This document shows positions 7,718 to 15,962 of a DNA stretch of 38,092 nt, one piece after another. Source of the DNA: Halorussus litoreus (GTDB lineage: Archaea > Halobacteriota > Halobacteria > Halobacteriales > Haladaptataceae); NCBI RefSeq assembly GCF_003382685.1, contig NZ_KZ859517.1, forward strand, positions 26,738 through 64,829, in the 5' to 3' direction. How positions within the stretch are numbered: position 1 is the first letter of the stretch; every line of letters begins with the position of its first letter. A program made the position numbers and the translations under genes. Below the pieces are notes generated by a model. The model searched no databases and was not told where the DNA came from. It saw nothing but the letters and a program-made list of their open reading frames with translations.

Positions 7718-7880
7718 TGTCTGTCCGTGGTCGGCCGACCGGTATGACGTTTGGCCTCCCGGCGAAACCTCCGGGAAACTGGACGACGGTCGAGTCCCGC
7801 GCCCGCCGACCGGGAGGCAACCTTGCGCTAAGCGCGACTATCCACCGGTTTCGCGCGGTGCATCAAACTCGTCCCTGGCG

Positions 7881-8009
7881 GACTGAAAGGGCGAGGCGGG
7901 TCCGCGGTCACGCGAGTGGAGCGAGTGTGACCTCGGAAGACGCGGCCCGCGCAGGCCGAAGGCCGAGCAGGACCGTCTTCCGGCAGCGAGCGCCCGAGGG
8001 CTTTCGAGG
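7881..8009. repeat. Family 2 hairpin element, diverged copy
   Basis: It starts GACTGAAAGGGCGAGGCGGG and ends CGAGGGCTTTCGAGG, matching the two ends of the elements at 28704-28826 and 34263-34465 (which lie in the other orientation). The interior differs and lacks the TATCC...GGATA core. It lies in the 417-nt gap between the divergent azlC and methyltransferase genes; I see no gene in the rest of that gap. Confidence 0.65.
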
Positions 8010-8134
8010 ATGTCTTATTCGTACCAGCTACAGATTCGAACACCACCGACCCAGTTCCAACTACGGATTCAACACCACCGACCGAGACCACCCCGCTTTT
8101 GCCCGTCGCGTTCCAACCCCCACTAGATTCAGCC

Positions 8135-9010
8135 GTGCGACAGTTCTCCGCCGACTACCTCCGGGACACGCGCCGCGGGATGTGGGACGACCGGTCGGCG
8201 CTGGCCGACCTCGACCTCGACTCCCGGGAGCGCGTGCTCGACGTTGGCTGTGGCACCGGCGAGCTTTCGCGGGTGCTGGCCGAGGAGACGCCCGGCGAGG
8301 TCGTCGGCTGCGACGCGGACCGCGACTTGCTCGCGGTCGCGGCCGGGCGCGCTGCGCCCGGCCGCGACCGCGAACGCACACACGAGAGGAGCGGATCTGA
8401 CGATCAAGGCGGGGACGAACCGGAGCACTCGCTCCCCGTCGTCGCGGGCGACGCCCTCGCGCTGCCGTTCCGCGACGACGCGTTCGACCTCGTGGTCTGT
8501 CAGGCGCTGCTCATCAACCTGCCCGACCCCGCGGCCGCGCTCGCGGAGTTCCGCCGGGTGTCCTCGGACCTCGTGGCCGCGGTCGAACCCGACAACGCCG
8601 CGGTGTCGGTCGAGTCGACCGTCGATTCGGAGTCCGAACTGGCGGCCCGCGCGCGCCGGGCGTATCTCGCCGGGGTCGAGACCGACGTGACGTTGGGCGG
8701 CGAGGGCACCCGCGAGGCGTTCCGAGAGGCGGGACTATCCGAGGCGTCGACCCGGCGGCACGTCCACGCCCGGACCGTCGAACCGCCGTACGCCGACCGG
8801 GACCTGCGCTCGGCCCGCCGGAAAGCCAGCGGCGAGGGGCTGGCCGACGACCGGGCGACCCTGCTCGCTGGCGACCTCTCGGCCGAGGCGTACGACGACC
8901 TCCGGACCGACTGGCGCGAGATGGGCCGGGCGGTGGTCGAGCAGATGGCTGCCGGGGAGTACCGCCGGGCCGAGGTGGTCCCGTTCTACGTGACCGTTGG
9001 GTCGGTGTGA
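8135..9010 (+). CDS. Class I SAM-dependent methyltransferase
   Basis: A 291-residue protein with a methyltransferase_11/25-type Rossmann domain: motif I VLDVGCGTGELSRVLAEE (about 34-51), acidic strand-2 end GCDADRDLLAVA, motif II VVAGDALALPFRDDAFDLVVCQALLINL, then a variable C-terminal half. The GTG start at 8135 has a CTTTTG box about 35 nt upstream and gives the natural N-terminus VRQFSADYLRDTRRGMWDD. A 41-nt palindrome (8332-8372) plus following polar codons (GRDRERTHERSGSDDQGGDEPEHS) break the fold between strand 2 and strand 3 and look inserted. Substrate unknown. Confidence 0.85.
   Translation: MRQFSADYLRDTRRGMWDDRSALADLDLDSRERVLDVGCGTGELSRVLAEETPGEVVGCDADRDLLAVAAGRAAPGRDRERTHERSGSDDQGGDEPEHSLPVVAGDALALPFRDDAFDLVVCQALLINLPDPAAALAEFRRVSSDLVAAVEPDNAAVSVESTVDSESELAARARRAYLAGVETDVTLGGEGTREAFREAGLSEASTRRHVHARTVEPPYADRDLRSARRKASGEGLADDRATLLAGDLSAEAYDDLRTDWREMGRAVVEQMAAGEYRRAEVVPFYVTVGSV
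8332..8372. repeat. 41-nt palindrome inside the methyltransferase gene
   Basis: Eighteen-nt arms (8332-8349 and 8355-8372) are exact reverse complements around CGCTG. It adds codons in frame (VAAGRAAPGRDR) after the conserved acidic end of the SAM-binding second strand, where family members normally have a short loop. Confidence 0.92.
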
Positions 9011-9122
9011 AAGCGATCTGATCGGCCCAATCGCCGGTCAGGTCGGTCTGACCCAGCCCTGACCCAGCCGAGAGGCCCCGCGAGGCCGAACCTCTTTGTC
9101 CTCGGCGCGCGACCGCTCACAT

Positions 9123-9986
9123 ATGTTCGAGAGTATGCTCCTGCCCACCGACGGGAGCGAGGGGACCGACGAGGCCATCGCTCACGCGCTCGACCTCGCC
9201 GAGCGGTTCGACGCCACGCTGTTCGTCGTGAACGTGGCGGACACGAACCGCGACAGCGTGACCGTGGTCGACGCGGAGGTCGTCGACGCGCTCGAACGGG
9301 AAGGCACCGAGATCGTCGACGCGGTCGCCGAGACCGCGCGCCGCAGAGGCGTCGACGTAGAGACCGAGGTCGTACAGGGCGATCCGGCGACCACCATCGC
9401 CGACTACGCGGCCCAGCGCGGGATGGACCTCGTGGTGATGCCGACCCGCGGACGGAGCGGCGTCTCGGAGCACCTGCTCGGCAGCGTCACCGAGCGCGCG
9501 GTCCGGCTCTCGGAGGTGCCGGTGCTCACGATCGACAGCAACGCGGACGGCCGCACGGCGTTCCCCTACGAGAACGTGCTGGTGGCGACCGACGGGGGCG
9601 AGGCCGCGGCTACCGCGGTCGACCGGGGCGTCGAACTCGCGTCGGGGCTCGACGCCGCACTCCACGCGATTTCCGTGGTCGACGACGTTTCGCTGGGCTA
9701 CGACGTGCGTTCCTCGGCGGTCAGCCAGCAGCTCGACGACGCCGCGAGAGAAACCGTGAATTCGATAGTCGACCGCGCCCACGAGGCCGGCGTCGAATCG
9801 GCCGACGGGATCGTCCGCCACGGCGTCGTCTACGAGGAGCTACTCGACGCCGTCGAGGCGACCGACGCCGACGTCGTGGTGCTGGGCACCCACGGCCGCG
9901 GCGGTGCCGAGCGGGTCCTGCTCGGGAGCGTCGCGGAGCGCGTCCTGCGGTCGTCGCCCGTCCCGGTGCTGACGGTTCCGCAGTAG
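9123..9986 (+). CDS. Universal stress protein, tandem UspA domains
   Basis: A 287-residue protein made of two UspA domains. The first starts MFESMLLPTDGSEGTDEAIAHAL and contains the nucleotide-binding-type motif PTRGRSGVSEHLLGSVTERAV; the second starts NVLVATDGGEAAATAVDRGV and contains GTHGRGGAERVLLGSVAERVL. Both match G-x2-G-x9-G-(S/T), so both halves are likely ATP-binding. The ATG at 9123 is preferred over codons 27 nt upstream because it begins the conserved first strand. Role in stress survival is inferred from the family only. Stands alone. Confidence 0.92.
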   Translation: MFESMLLPTDGSEGTDEAIAHALDLAERFDATLFVVNVADTNRDSVTVVDAEVVDALEREGTEIVDAVAETARRRGVDVETEVVQGDPATTIADYAAQRGMDLVVMPTRGRSGVSEHLLGSVTERAVRLSEVPVLTIDSNADGRTAFPYENVLVATDGGEAAATAVDRGVELASGLDAALHAISVVDDVSLGYDVRSSAVSQQLDDAARETVNSIVDRAHEAGVESADGIVRHGVVYEELLDAVEATDADVVVLGTHGRGGAERVLLGSVAERVLRSSPVPVLTVPQ

Positions 9987-10174
9987 TCTTCTGTCTGCCA
10001 GTAGAGTTCTTTCCTCTCGACTCACGCCAAGCTTCAAATACGAGGGGGCGACCAGACCCGCCGTGACCTGAGGGTCGCCGCGCGGGCGGTCGAGACGGGT
10101 GTACCGTGCGCCCCCGCGCGGACTCGCTCGTCCGAAATGCACGGCCTGCTCGCACTCCTTGCTAGCGTCGGTGA

Positions 10175-10822
10175 TCAGACCACGTCGCCGCGCACGGTCG
10201 TCCCCTCCTGGCGCTTCCGGTAGGACTCCACGGCGTCGGCCGCCTCTTGAGAGTCCTCGGAGTCCAGCCCCAGCATCTCCAGCGCCGCGGGCAGTGTCGG
10301 GAAGGCGAGTTCGCTCTCGCGGAGCTTTCGAAGGGCCTCGTCGCTTCGCTGGCCCTCCACCCAGAGGCACACCCCGCGCGGGTCGAGAATCTGTTCGTAG
10401 GCGTCGCGGGTCATCGCGCCTTCGAGCCGCTGGGTCACGTTGTCCTCGAAACTAGAGTTACACACTTCGAGGTGGACCGCCGCGTCCTCTGGCAGGAGGT
10501 GGGCCGCCAGACACTGCTCCGGCGCGGCGTGACCGCTGTCGTTCGCCCGCAGGTGCTCGGGGTACTCGTCGGCCCACTCGGCGCGAACGGTCTTGCCCAC
10601 GCCTTTGACGCCGTGGCTGCGCTCGAACCGCTCGGACGCGCTCCCGTCGTCGCCGCGCAGGAGGATGTCCTTGGTGACGTACACGTCCAGCCGCTCGACC
10701 GGGTCGAGTCCGAGCGCGACGTCGCCGTACACCCACAGCTCCCGGACCGGCACCGGCATCGTCTCGTCCTCGACCGTGGCGAGCATCGCCTCGACGTGCT
10801 CGATGGCCTCGTCTCGGTTCAT
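10175..10822 (-). CDS. Conserved haloarchaeal hypothetical protein
   Basis: A 215-residue acidic soluble protein: MNRDEAIEHVEAMLATVEDETMPVPVRELWVYGDVALGLDPVERLDVYVTKDILLRG in the first third, then a Cys/His-bearing middle (APEQCLAAHLLPEDAAVHLEVCNSSFEDNVTQ) and a helical C-terminus. The WVYGDVALGLDPVERLDVY segment faintly recalls nucleotidyltransferase-fold proteins (a G-D...D-x-D pattern), but I see no complete active site. I believe it belongs to a haloarchaea-specific DUF (possibly DUF7095); that assignment is from memory and uncertain. It is the next gene downstream of the YeeE pair on the same strand, 76 nt away. Confidence 0.7.
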   Translation of the reverse strand: MNRDEAIEHVEAMLATVEDETMPVPVRELWVYGDVALGLDPVERLDVYVTKDILLRGDDGSASERFERSHGVKGVGKTVRAEWADEYPEHLRANDSGHAAPEQCLAAHLLPEDAAVHLEVCNSSFEDNVTQRLEGAMTRDAYEQILDPRGVCLWVEGQRSDEALRKLRESELAFPTLPAALEMLGLDSEDSQEAADAVESYRKRQEGTTVRGDVV

Positions 10823-10898
10823 TGCTGGTCAGTTGGAGTTCGGACGGGTTAATCGTGGCGTGTTCCTCGGTCGAAAACGAGCATTCTGGACGCTGCCG

Positions 10899-11421
10899 TC
10901 AGTCACCCGCGGCGGCAGCGGCAGCCTCGCCCGCACCTCGAGTGCACCAGAGAGCCTGCAGGTACGCGCCGACGAACATCCCCGCAATTCCCCAGAGGGT
11001 GGCGACGTTGCCGATCCCGAGGCTGGCGTACGCGGCCCCGGGACAGATGCCCGAGACGCCCCAGCCGACACCGAACACCGTGCCGCCGACGAGCACGTTC
11101 CGGTCGAACGACTTGAGCCGCCGGCCGTACGGGCGGCCGGTCAGCGGCGCGCTATCGAGGACCGTCGTCGCCACGGCGAACGCGACGGCGGTGACCCCCG
11201 GCGGCTCCGCCCATCACGAACAGCAGGCCGAAGTCCTCCAGCTGGAGGAAGTCCAGCACGACCTCCGGGCGCGCCATCCGGCTGTACGCCAGTCCGAATC
11301 CGAATATTAGTCCGCCAGCGAGGACGACTGGAAGGAACAGCGGATGCCGGTCTCGACTCGCGGGTCGCTCGGCTCCCCGCTCGTCGGTAGTCGAGGTCTC
11401 CCGCTGGTCGACCTCGCTCAT
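10899..11421 (-). pseudogene. YeeE/YedE sulfur-transport protein, second half, frameshifted
   Basis: Two frames together make one membrane protein. It starts at ATG 11421 (MSEVDQRETSTTDERGAERP), continues through PLFLPVVLAGGLIFGFGLAYSRM and FGLLFVMGGAAG, then loses frame at the C5 run 11195-11199. Restoring the frame by one base less gives GVTAVAFAVATTVLDSAPLTG and on through VGGTVFGVGWGVSGICPGAAYASLG to the stop at 10899. The span is 523 nt, one more than a multiple of three. The GICPG motif corresponds to the conserved Cys of YeeE/YedE (thiosulfate uptake TsuA-type) proteins. The ATG overlaps the upstream gene's stop (ATGA). A homopolymer error in the assembly is as likely as a real mutation. 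Confidence 0.8.
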
Positions 11422-11912
11422 GGCGTCACCCCGAGCGCCTGCACCAGTTGGGCCGTCCCGACCGCGACCGCGAGGAACGTCGCGACGTTGACGAGCGAGG
11501 TCTCGGACAGCGAGCCGACGCCACAGATGCCGTGGCCCGAGGTACAGCCCTTCCCGATGCGGGTGCCGACGCCGACGAGGACGCCGCCGCCGAGCAGCCG
11601 CCACCACTGCACGTCGGTCGTCCACGCGCCGTTCTGGAAGGCGAGGGCGTACGCCGCCGCGCCGAGGACGATGCCGAGCGTGAACACGACGCGCCAGTCG
11701 CGGGAGGCGACGTATTTCGGTTGGTTGAGTTGAGGCAGGCCGGAGGCGTACGACAGCGTCGACTCGAGGAAGGTGCTCGCGCCCGCAGTGATTCCCGTAG
11801 CGAGATATATCACGACGGTGCCGAGGCCGACGAGTAACCCGCCGACGGCGTAGCGCTCGACGCCGTTCGGGAACAGCTCGGCGACCGCCAGTACCGGTAT
11901 CAGCGTGCTCAT
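11418..11912 (-). CDS. YeeE/YedE family sulfur-compound transporter, first half
   Basis: A 164-residue membrane protein with about four or five helices. It contains GKGCTSGHGICGVGSL, the conserved Cys-rich motif of YeeE/YedE proteins, for which thiosulfate import (TsuA) is the described function; the cysteines are thought to pass the sulfur compound along. In haloarchaea this family often occurs as two half-size proteins encoded together, as here. The start at 11912 is supported by a TATTTAG box about 30 nt upstream. The stop overlaps the start of the second half-protein by four bases. Confidence 0.87.
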   Translation of the reverse strand: MSTLIPVLAVAELFPNGVERYAVGGLLVGLGTVVIYLATGITAGASTFLESTLSYASGLPQLNQPKYVASRDWRVVFTLGIVLGAAAYALAFQNGAWTTDVQWWRLLGGGVLVGVGTRIGKGCTSGHGICGVGSLSETSLVNVATFLAVAVGTAQLVQALGVTP

Positions 11913-12340
11913 CCGTTGGCGTACAACGAGGGCGCTCCCCCTATTTAGTCGCTCCTGACCCGTCGGAACTGGCCGGGACCTCGTACGAACGGTGGTTCGG
12001 GGTAGAGAATCGCTTCGTCGGTGTCCGGACAGTCGAGTGAATTCTCGTGATTCGTCGCTCTCGCACTCGGAAAACGGGCTGTCCGGCCGAGAGAACCGCT
12101 CTCGGAGCGACTACGCTTGATCGAACGGCCCTGCTCGTCTCGGAGCAATTTCGACTATCTCGCCGGGATAAATTGATTAACGCTATAGAAAATCCCCTAT
12201 GCGACGGTTCGGCGGCGGCTTCGGATACCGGCGGTAGCAGCTCCCGAGCGCCGAAACCCGGGCTCTCGCCCGAATCAGCAGCCGGATACCGCTTGCGAGC
12301 GATTCTGTTCGACGAACCGGCACGCTCTCGCGGTGGTGCG

Positions 12341-12366
12341 CGGTCGCGCTCAGGTGAGCGCGACCG
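12341..12366. repeat. 26-nt palindrome
   Basis: CGGTCGCGCTCA and TGAGCGCGACCG are exact reverse complements separated by GG. Intergenic. Confidence 0.9.
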
Positions 12367-12486
12367 CACAGGACCGCGAGGCAAACTCGTCGCATCCACC
12401 AGCGACGAACGGATTACCGGGAGCGGCCGAACGGGAGGTCGGGAAATTTCTTCGTCACCGTGCGTGCGCAGGTGCGGCCACTCGGG

Positions 12487-12536
12487 GTGCGTGCGCGGGC
12501 GCGACCGCTCGGAAGCGGTCACGCCCGCGCACGCAC
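12487..12536 (-). terminator. Long stem-loop after the small acidic gene, possible terminator
   Basis: Fifteen-bp outer arms (12487-12501 with 12522-12536), one C/A mismatch, and a 7-bp inner stem (GACCGCT/AGCGGTC) closed by a CGGA loop. It begins 16 nt past the stop codon of the minus-strand gene at 12553-12750, so it would form at the 3' end of that transcript. There is no clear T-run, so termination is an inference. Confidence 0.45.
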
Positions 12537-12552
12537 GAAGCACCAAATACAG

Positions 12553-12750
12553 TCACTCGATGTCGGCGTCGTCTTTCGCGAGCAGTTCCCGGATGTCGTC
12601 CTCGTCGAGCAGGTCCACCAGACTCTCGCCGGCCTCCCACTCGGCCAGCTCCTCGGCGGTGAGCCAGTTCGAAGGGTCCCTGCCGTCGGCGTCCATCAGG
12701 CGCGAGAGTTCGTCGTCGAGGTCCTCGGGGTCGTACCCACCCACAGGCAT
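12553..12750 (-). CDS. Small acidic hypothetical protein
   Basis: A 65-residue, very acidic protein (MPVGGYDPEDLDDELSRLMDAD...) predicted mostly helical, with a central DPSNWLTAEELAEWEAGESLVDLLDEDDIREL segment. No known family recognised. ATG 12750 is chosen over an upstream frame extension because the conserved-looking acidic part starts there. It is divergent from znuA, with 115 nt between the starts. Confidence 0.6.
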   Translation of the reverse strand: MPVGGYDPEDLDDELSRLMDADGRDPSNWLTAEELAEWEAGESLVDLLDEDDIRELLAKDDADIE

Positions 12751-12865
12751 GCATAGCCCCACGATAGCCGCTTCCTTAGGCCGTTCGGCAGTCGGCTCGC
12801 AGCAGTTAACAACAACGCTACTTCGAATCACAGGTATTATTATCTAGTGGGCAGTTCTTATTAAC

Positions 12866-13948
12866 ATGGTACGATGCACCCGACGACGAACGCTGGAGAT
12901 GACCGCGAGCGCGCTCGCAGTCGGATCGCTAGCTGGCTGTCTCGGCGGTGCGCCGTCGACGGAGTCGGCCGACGAGGACCGTGAGCGAGCGACCGCACGG
13001 GCCTCCTTCTTCGTGTTCGGCGACTTCGCGTCGCACATTGCCGGCGACGTCGCGACGGCCGAGACGCTCGTCCCGGTCGGCCAGCACGGCCACGGCTGGG
13101 AGCCCGGACCGCAGATCCAGGGCGACGTGCTCGACGCGGACCTGTTCGTCCACGGCGTCGACGGGTTCCAGCCGTGGGCCGACGACGCCGCGGCGAACGT
13201 CCGCGCGGACGGCGCGGACACCGTCCTCGTGGAGGTCGGGTCGAACGTCGACCTGCTCGACGCCGGCGGTCACGAGGGAGACCACCACGAGGAGACGGAG
13301 CACGAAAACCATCACGAGGAGACGGAGGACGGAGACGGCCACGAGGCGACCACGCACCACGAGGACCACGCCGAGAAAGATGACCACGGCCACGACCACG
13401 CGAGCGGGACCGACCCGCACTTCTGGCTCGACCCGGTGCGGGCCAAGCGCGCGGTCGAAACCGTTCGGGAGGGGTTCGCGAGCGCGGACGAGGCGAACGC
13501 CGACGCCTACGCCGAGAACGCGGACGCGTACGTCTCGCGACTCGACGACCTCCACGAGTCGTTCGAGTCGGCGCTCGATGGCGCGTCGCGGGACGTGGTC
13601 CTCGTCGCGGGACACGACGCCTTCGGCTACCTCGCCACCAGGTACGGGTTCGAGGTCCGAACCCTGACCGGCGTCTCGCCCGACGACACGCCCACGCCGA
13701 AGGACGTCGAGACGGCCCAGCACGTCGTCGCGGAACACGACCTCGACCACGTGCTCGCGGACCCGCTGGCGTCCCAGCGCGCGGCGAACCAGCTAGTCGC
13801 CGAGACCGACGCCGAGTCGGTGCTCCCGCTGACCTCGATCCCCGGCCGGACCGAGGAGTGGAACGAGAAGGGCTGGGGGTACGTCGACGTCATGCGAGAG
13901 ATCAACCTCCCGACGCTGCGGCGCGCGCTCGGGGCGGAGGAGCAGTGA
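12866..13948 (+). CDS. znuA: Zinc/manganese ABC transporter substrate-binding lipoprotein
   Basis: A 360-residue ZnuA-type (cluster A-I) metal-binding protein. The N-terminus CTRRRTLEMTASALAVGSLAGCLGG combines a twin-arginine motif and a lipobox (LAGC), so it is probably a Tat-exported lipoprotein anchored outside the membrane. After the first lobe (GQHGHGWEPGPQIQ, likely first metal His region) comes a His/Asp/Glu-rich loop of about 50 residues (133-183) typical of zinc-binding members. The conserved DPHFWLDP, VAGHDAFGYLATRYGF and DDTPTPKD motifs follow. The stop overlaps the GTG start of the ATPase gene by four bases. The high-His loop favours zinc over manganese as the substrate. Confidence 0.93.
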   Translation: MVRCTRRRTLEMTASALAVGSLAGCLGGAPSTESADEDRERATARASFFVFGDFASHIAGDVATAETLVPVGQHGHGWEPGPQIQGDVLDADLFVHGVDGFQPWADDAAANVRADGADTVLVEVGSNVDLLDAGGHEGDHHEETEHENHHEETEDGDGHEATTHHEDHAEKDDHGHDHASGTDPHFWLDPVRAKRAVETVREGFASADEANADAYAENADAYVSRLDDLHESFESALDGASRDVVLVAGHDAFGYLATRYGFEVRTLTGVSPDDTPTPKDVETAQHVVAEHDLDHVLADPLASQRAANQLVAETDAESVLPLTSIPGRTEEWNEKGWGYVDVMREINLPTLRRALGAEEQ

Positions 13949-14727
13949 CTGGGGCGACGGCCCGCGACCGACCGGACGGAACCCCGCCGGTCGTCGGCGT
14001 CGAGAACGTCACTTTCGGCTTCGGCTCCGAACCGGTCGTCGAGGACGTTTCGCTGACGGTCGAGCCCGGAGCGTTCCTCGGCGTGGTCGGCCCGAACGGG
14101 TCGGGCAAGAGCACCCTGCTCGAACTCCTGCTCGGCCTCCGGGCTCCCGACGAGGGAACGGTCCGGCTGTTCGGCGAGCCCGCCGCCTCGTTCGACGACG
14201 GCGAGCGGGTCGCCTACGTGGCCCAGAACGTCGCGGGCGCGGTGCGGGACATGCCCGTAACGGTGCGCGAGGCCGTCCGAATGGGCCGATACCCCCGGCG
14301 GCTCGTCGGCCGGTTCTCGGACGCCGACCGGCGGGCCGTCGCGAGCGCGCTCGACCGCGTCGGGATCGCGAACCTCGCCGACCGGCAGGTCGGCCGACTC
14401 TCCGGCGGCCAGCGCCAGCGGGTGTTCATCGCGCGGGCGCTCGCCGCCGAGGCCGACCTGCTCGCGCTCGACGAGCCGACCGTCGGCGTCGACGCCCGGT
14501 CGCGAGAGGCGTTCTACGCGATGCTCGCCGACCTGAACGACGAGGGGCTGACGGTCGTCCTCGTGGAGCACGACATCGGCGTGGTGACGACCCACGCGAG
14601 CGAGATCGCGTGCCTGAACCGCGAACTCCACTTCCACGGCGATTCGGCCGAGTTCGTCGAGACCGACGCGCTCGGGTCGGCGTACGGGCCGAATCAGCAC
14701 GTCCTCCATCACGACCACGAGCCATGA
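13945..14727 (+). CDS. znuC: Zinc ABC transporter ATP-binding protein
   Basis: A 260-residue ABC ATPase energising metal import. Walker A GPNGSGKST, Q-loop VAYVAQN, signature LSGGQRQR, Walker B LLALDEP and switch His VLVEHD are all intact. The C-terminus is His-rich (NQHVLHHDHEP), seen in some metal importers. GTG 13945 overlaps the znuA stop (GTGA), the usual coupling in such operons; the open frame upstream lies inside znuA and is not used. The last four bases overlap the permease start (ATGA). Confidence 0.94.
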   Translation: MTGATARDRPDGTPPVVGVENVTFGFGSEPVVEDVSLTVEPGAFLGVVGPNGSGKSTLLELLLGLRAPDEGTVRLFGEPAASFDDGERVAYVAQNVAGAVRDMPVTVREAVRMGRYPRRLVGRFSDADRRAVASALDRVGIANLADRQVGRLSGGQRQRVFIARALAAEADLLALDEPTVGVDARSREAFYAMLADLNDEGLTVVLVEHDIGVVTTHASEIACLNRELHFHGDSAEFVETDALGSAYGPNQHVLHHDHEP

Positions 14728-15764
14728 CCCGGCTCGACTATCTCGCGAACGAAGTCGGCGCTACTCCGCTGGCGCTCACCGACTGGCTGTTCGGCTTGCT
14801 CGACTGGCTGCTGACCGACGCCTACGGCGCGGGCATGGACTGGATCGCATGGACGTTCGGCGTCCGGACGCTGAGCTACCCTTACATGCAGCGGGCGTAC
14901 CTCGCGGTAATCTGCATTGGTATCGTCGGGCCGCTTGTCGGCACCTTCCTCGTCCACCGCGAGATGGCGATGATCGGCGACACCCTGGCTCACACCGCGT
15001 TCGCGGGGGTCGCGGTCGGCCTGTTCGCCAACAGTGTGCTCTCGCTGTCGGTCCACCCGCTCGCGACCGCGATGGTCGTCGCGGTCGGAACCGCGCTGCT
15101 GGTGGAACTGCTCGTCGAGTACGCCGACGCCCACAGCGACACCTCGCTCGCCATCGTGTTGACCGGCGGGTTCGCGGTCGGGAGCGTGCTCATCACCGCG
15201 ACTGACGGCGGCATCTCGGTCGGCATCGACGCCTACCTGTTCGGCAGCCTCGCAACCGTCTCGAAGGCCAGCGTCGGGCTCCTGCTCGCGATGACCGCGC
15301 TCGTCGCGGGGCTGGTCGGCGCGGCGTACCGACCGCTCCTCTACGCCACCTTCGACGAGACCGCGGCCCGCGCCGCCCGCATCGACGTCCCGTTCTACAA
15401 CCGACTGCTGGTCGTCCTGACCGCGGCGGTGGTCGTGAGCGCGATGCAGATTCTCGGGGTCATCCTCGTCGCCGCGATGCTGGTGGTCCCGGTCGCGGCC
15501 GCCGCGCGGGTCGCGCGGACGTTCAAGCAGTCGCTGCTACTGGCGGTGCTCGCCGGCGAGTTCGCGGGCGTCGTCGGCGTCACCGTCTCGTACCGCTACG
15601 GGCTGGCCGCAGGCGGGTCGATAGTGCTGACCGGCATCGCCCTCTACGCGGTCGTGCTGGCAGTCGACGCGTTCGGAGCGAAGGAGTGGGTTCCAGGGAG
15701 GGAGTCGGCGGGTCGGAATCCCGAGTCGGCCGTCGAGGAGTCGGACGCGGCTGTCGAGGACTGA
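14724..15764 (+). CDS. znuB: Zinc ABC transporter permease
   Basis: A 346-residue membrane protein of the ABC-3 (ZnuB/MntB) family with about eight helices. Conserved pieces are FLVHREMAMIGDTLAHTAFAGVAVG (the coupling region and first conserved loop), DAYLFGSLATVS, and AMQILGVILVAAMLVVPVAAA (the family's GxLLVxALLxxPAAxA block). It has an N-terminal extension of about 55 residues before the first core helix and an acidic C-terminal tail. ATG overlaps the end of znuC. This completes a znuA-znuC-znuB operon. Confidence 0.93.
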   Translation: MTRLDYLANEVGATPLALTDWLFGLLDWLLTDAYGAGMDWIAWTFGVRTLSYPYMQRAYLAVICIGIVGPLVGTFLVHREMAMIGDTLAHTAFAGVAVGLFANSVLSLSVHPLATAMVVAVGTALLVELLVEYADAHSDTSLAIVLTGGFAVGSVLITATDGGISVGIDAYLFGSLATVSKASVGLLLAMTALVAGLVGAAYRPLLYATFDETAARAARIDVPFYNRLLVVLTAAVVVSAMQILGVILVAAMLVVPVAAAARVARTFKQSLLLAVLAGEFAGVVGVTVSYRYGLAAGGSIVLTGIALYAVVLAVDAFGAKEWVPGRESAGRNPESAVEESDAAVED

Positions 15765-15769
15765 TCCTC

Positions 15770-15783
15770 AATATCTCGATATT
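15770..15783. repeat. Short AT-rich palindrome after znuB
   Basis: AATATCTCGATATT is a 6-2-6 inverted repeat 5 nt after the znuB stop. It may be a 3'-end structure or an unrelated protein-binding site. No gene is visible between 15765 and 15962. Confidence 0.5.
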
Positions 15784-15962
15784 CAGCGGTAGAGGTGCTC
15801 TATCGCCCGCCCTCCTGTTGTTGGGATCGCAACTGTTCTACGAGCCGCGCTTTCCGAGCGGCGCGAGTGAAGCACCCACCGGTCCGAATTTGCTATAGCG
15901 GAAAAGAGTTTACGCGTCGCGAGGCGAAACCGACAAACGCCCGGACCCGAAACTCACGGGCG

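Larger units (their letters stand above)
11913..12552. other. 640-nt gene-free stretch with palindromes
   Basis: No convincing gene on either strand: the long frames here have no recognisable domain and a composition typical of non-coding frames in GC-rich DNA. It holds the promoter of the YeeE gene (box near 11940-11948) and two strong palindromes (12341-12366, 12487-12536). The part around 12080-12200 is less GC-rich than its surroundings. Confidence 0.6.

Noticed and set aside
11941-12546. 201-residue frame in the gene-free stretch
   Set aside because: No domain, poor haloarchaeal composition (few acidic residues, Ser/Arg/Pro-rich) and it runs through palindromes; treated as non-coding.
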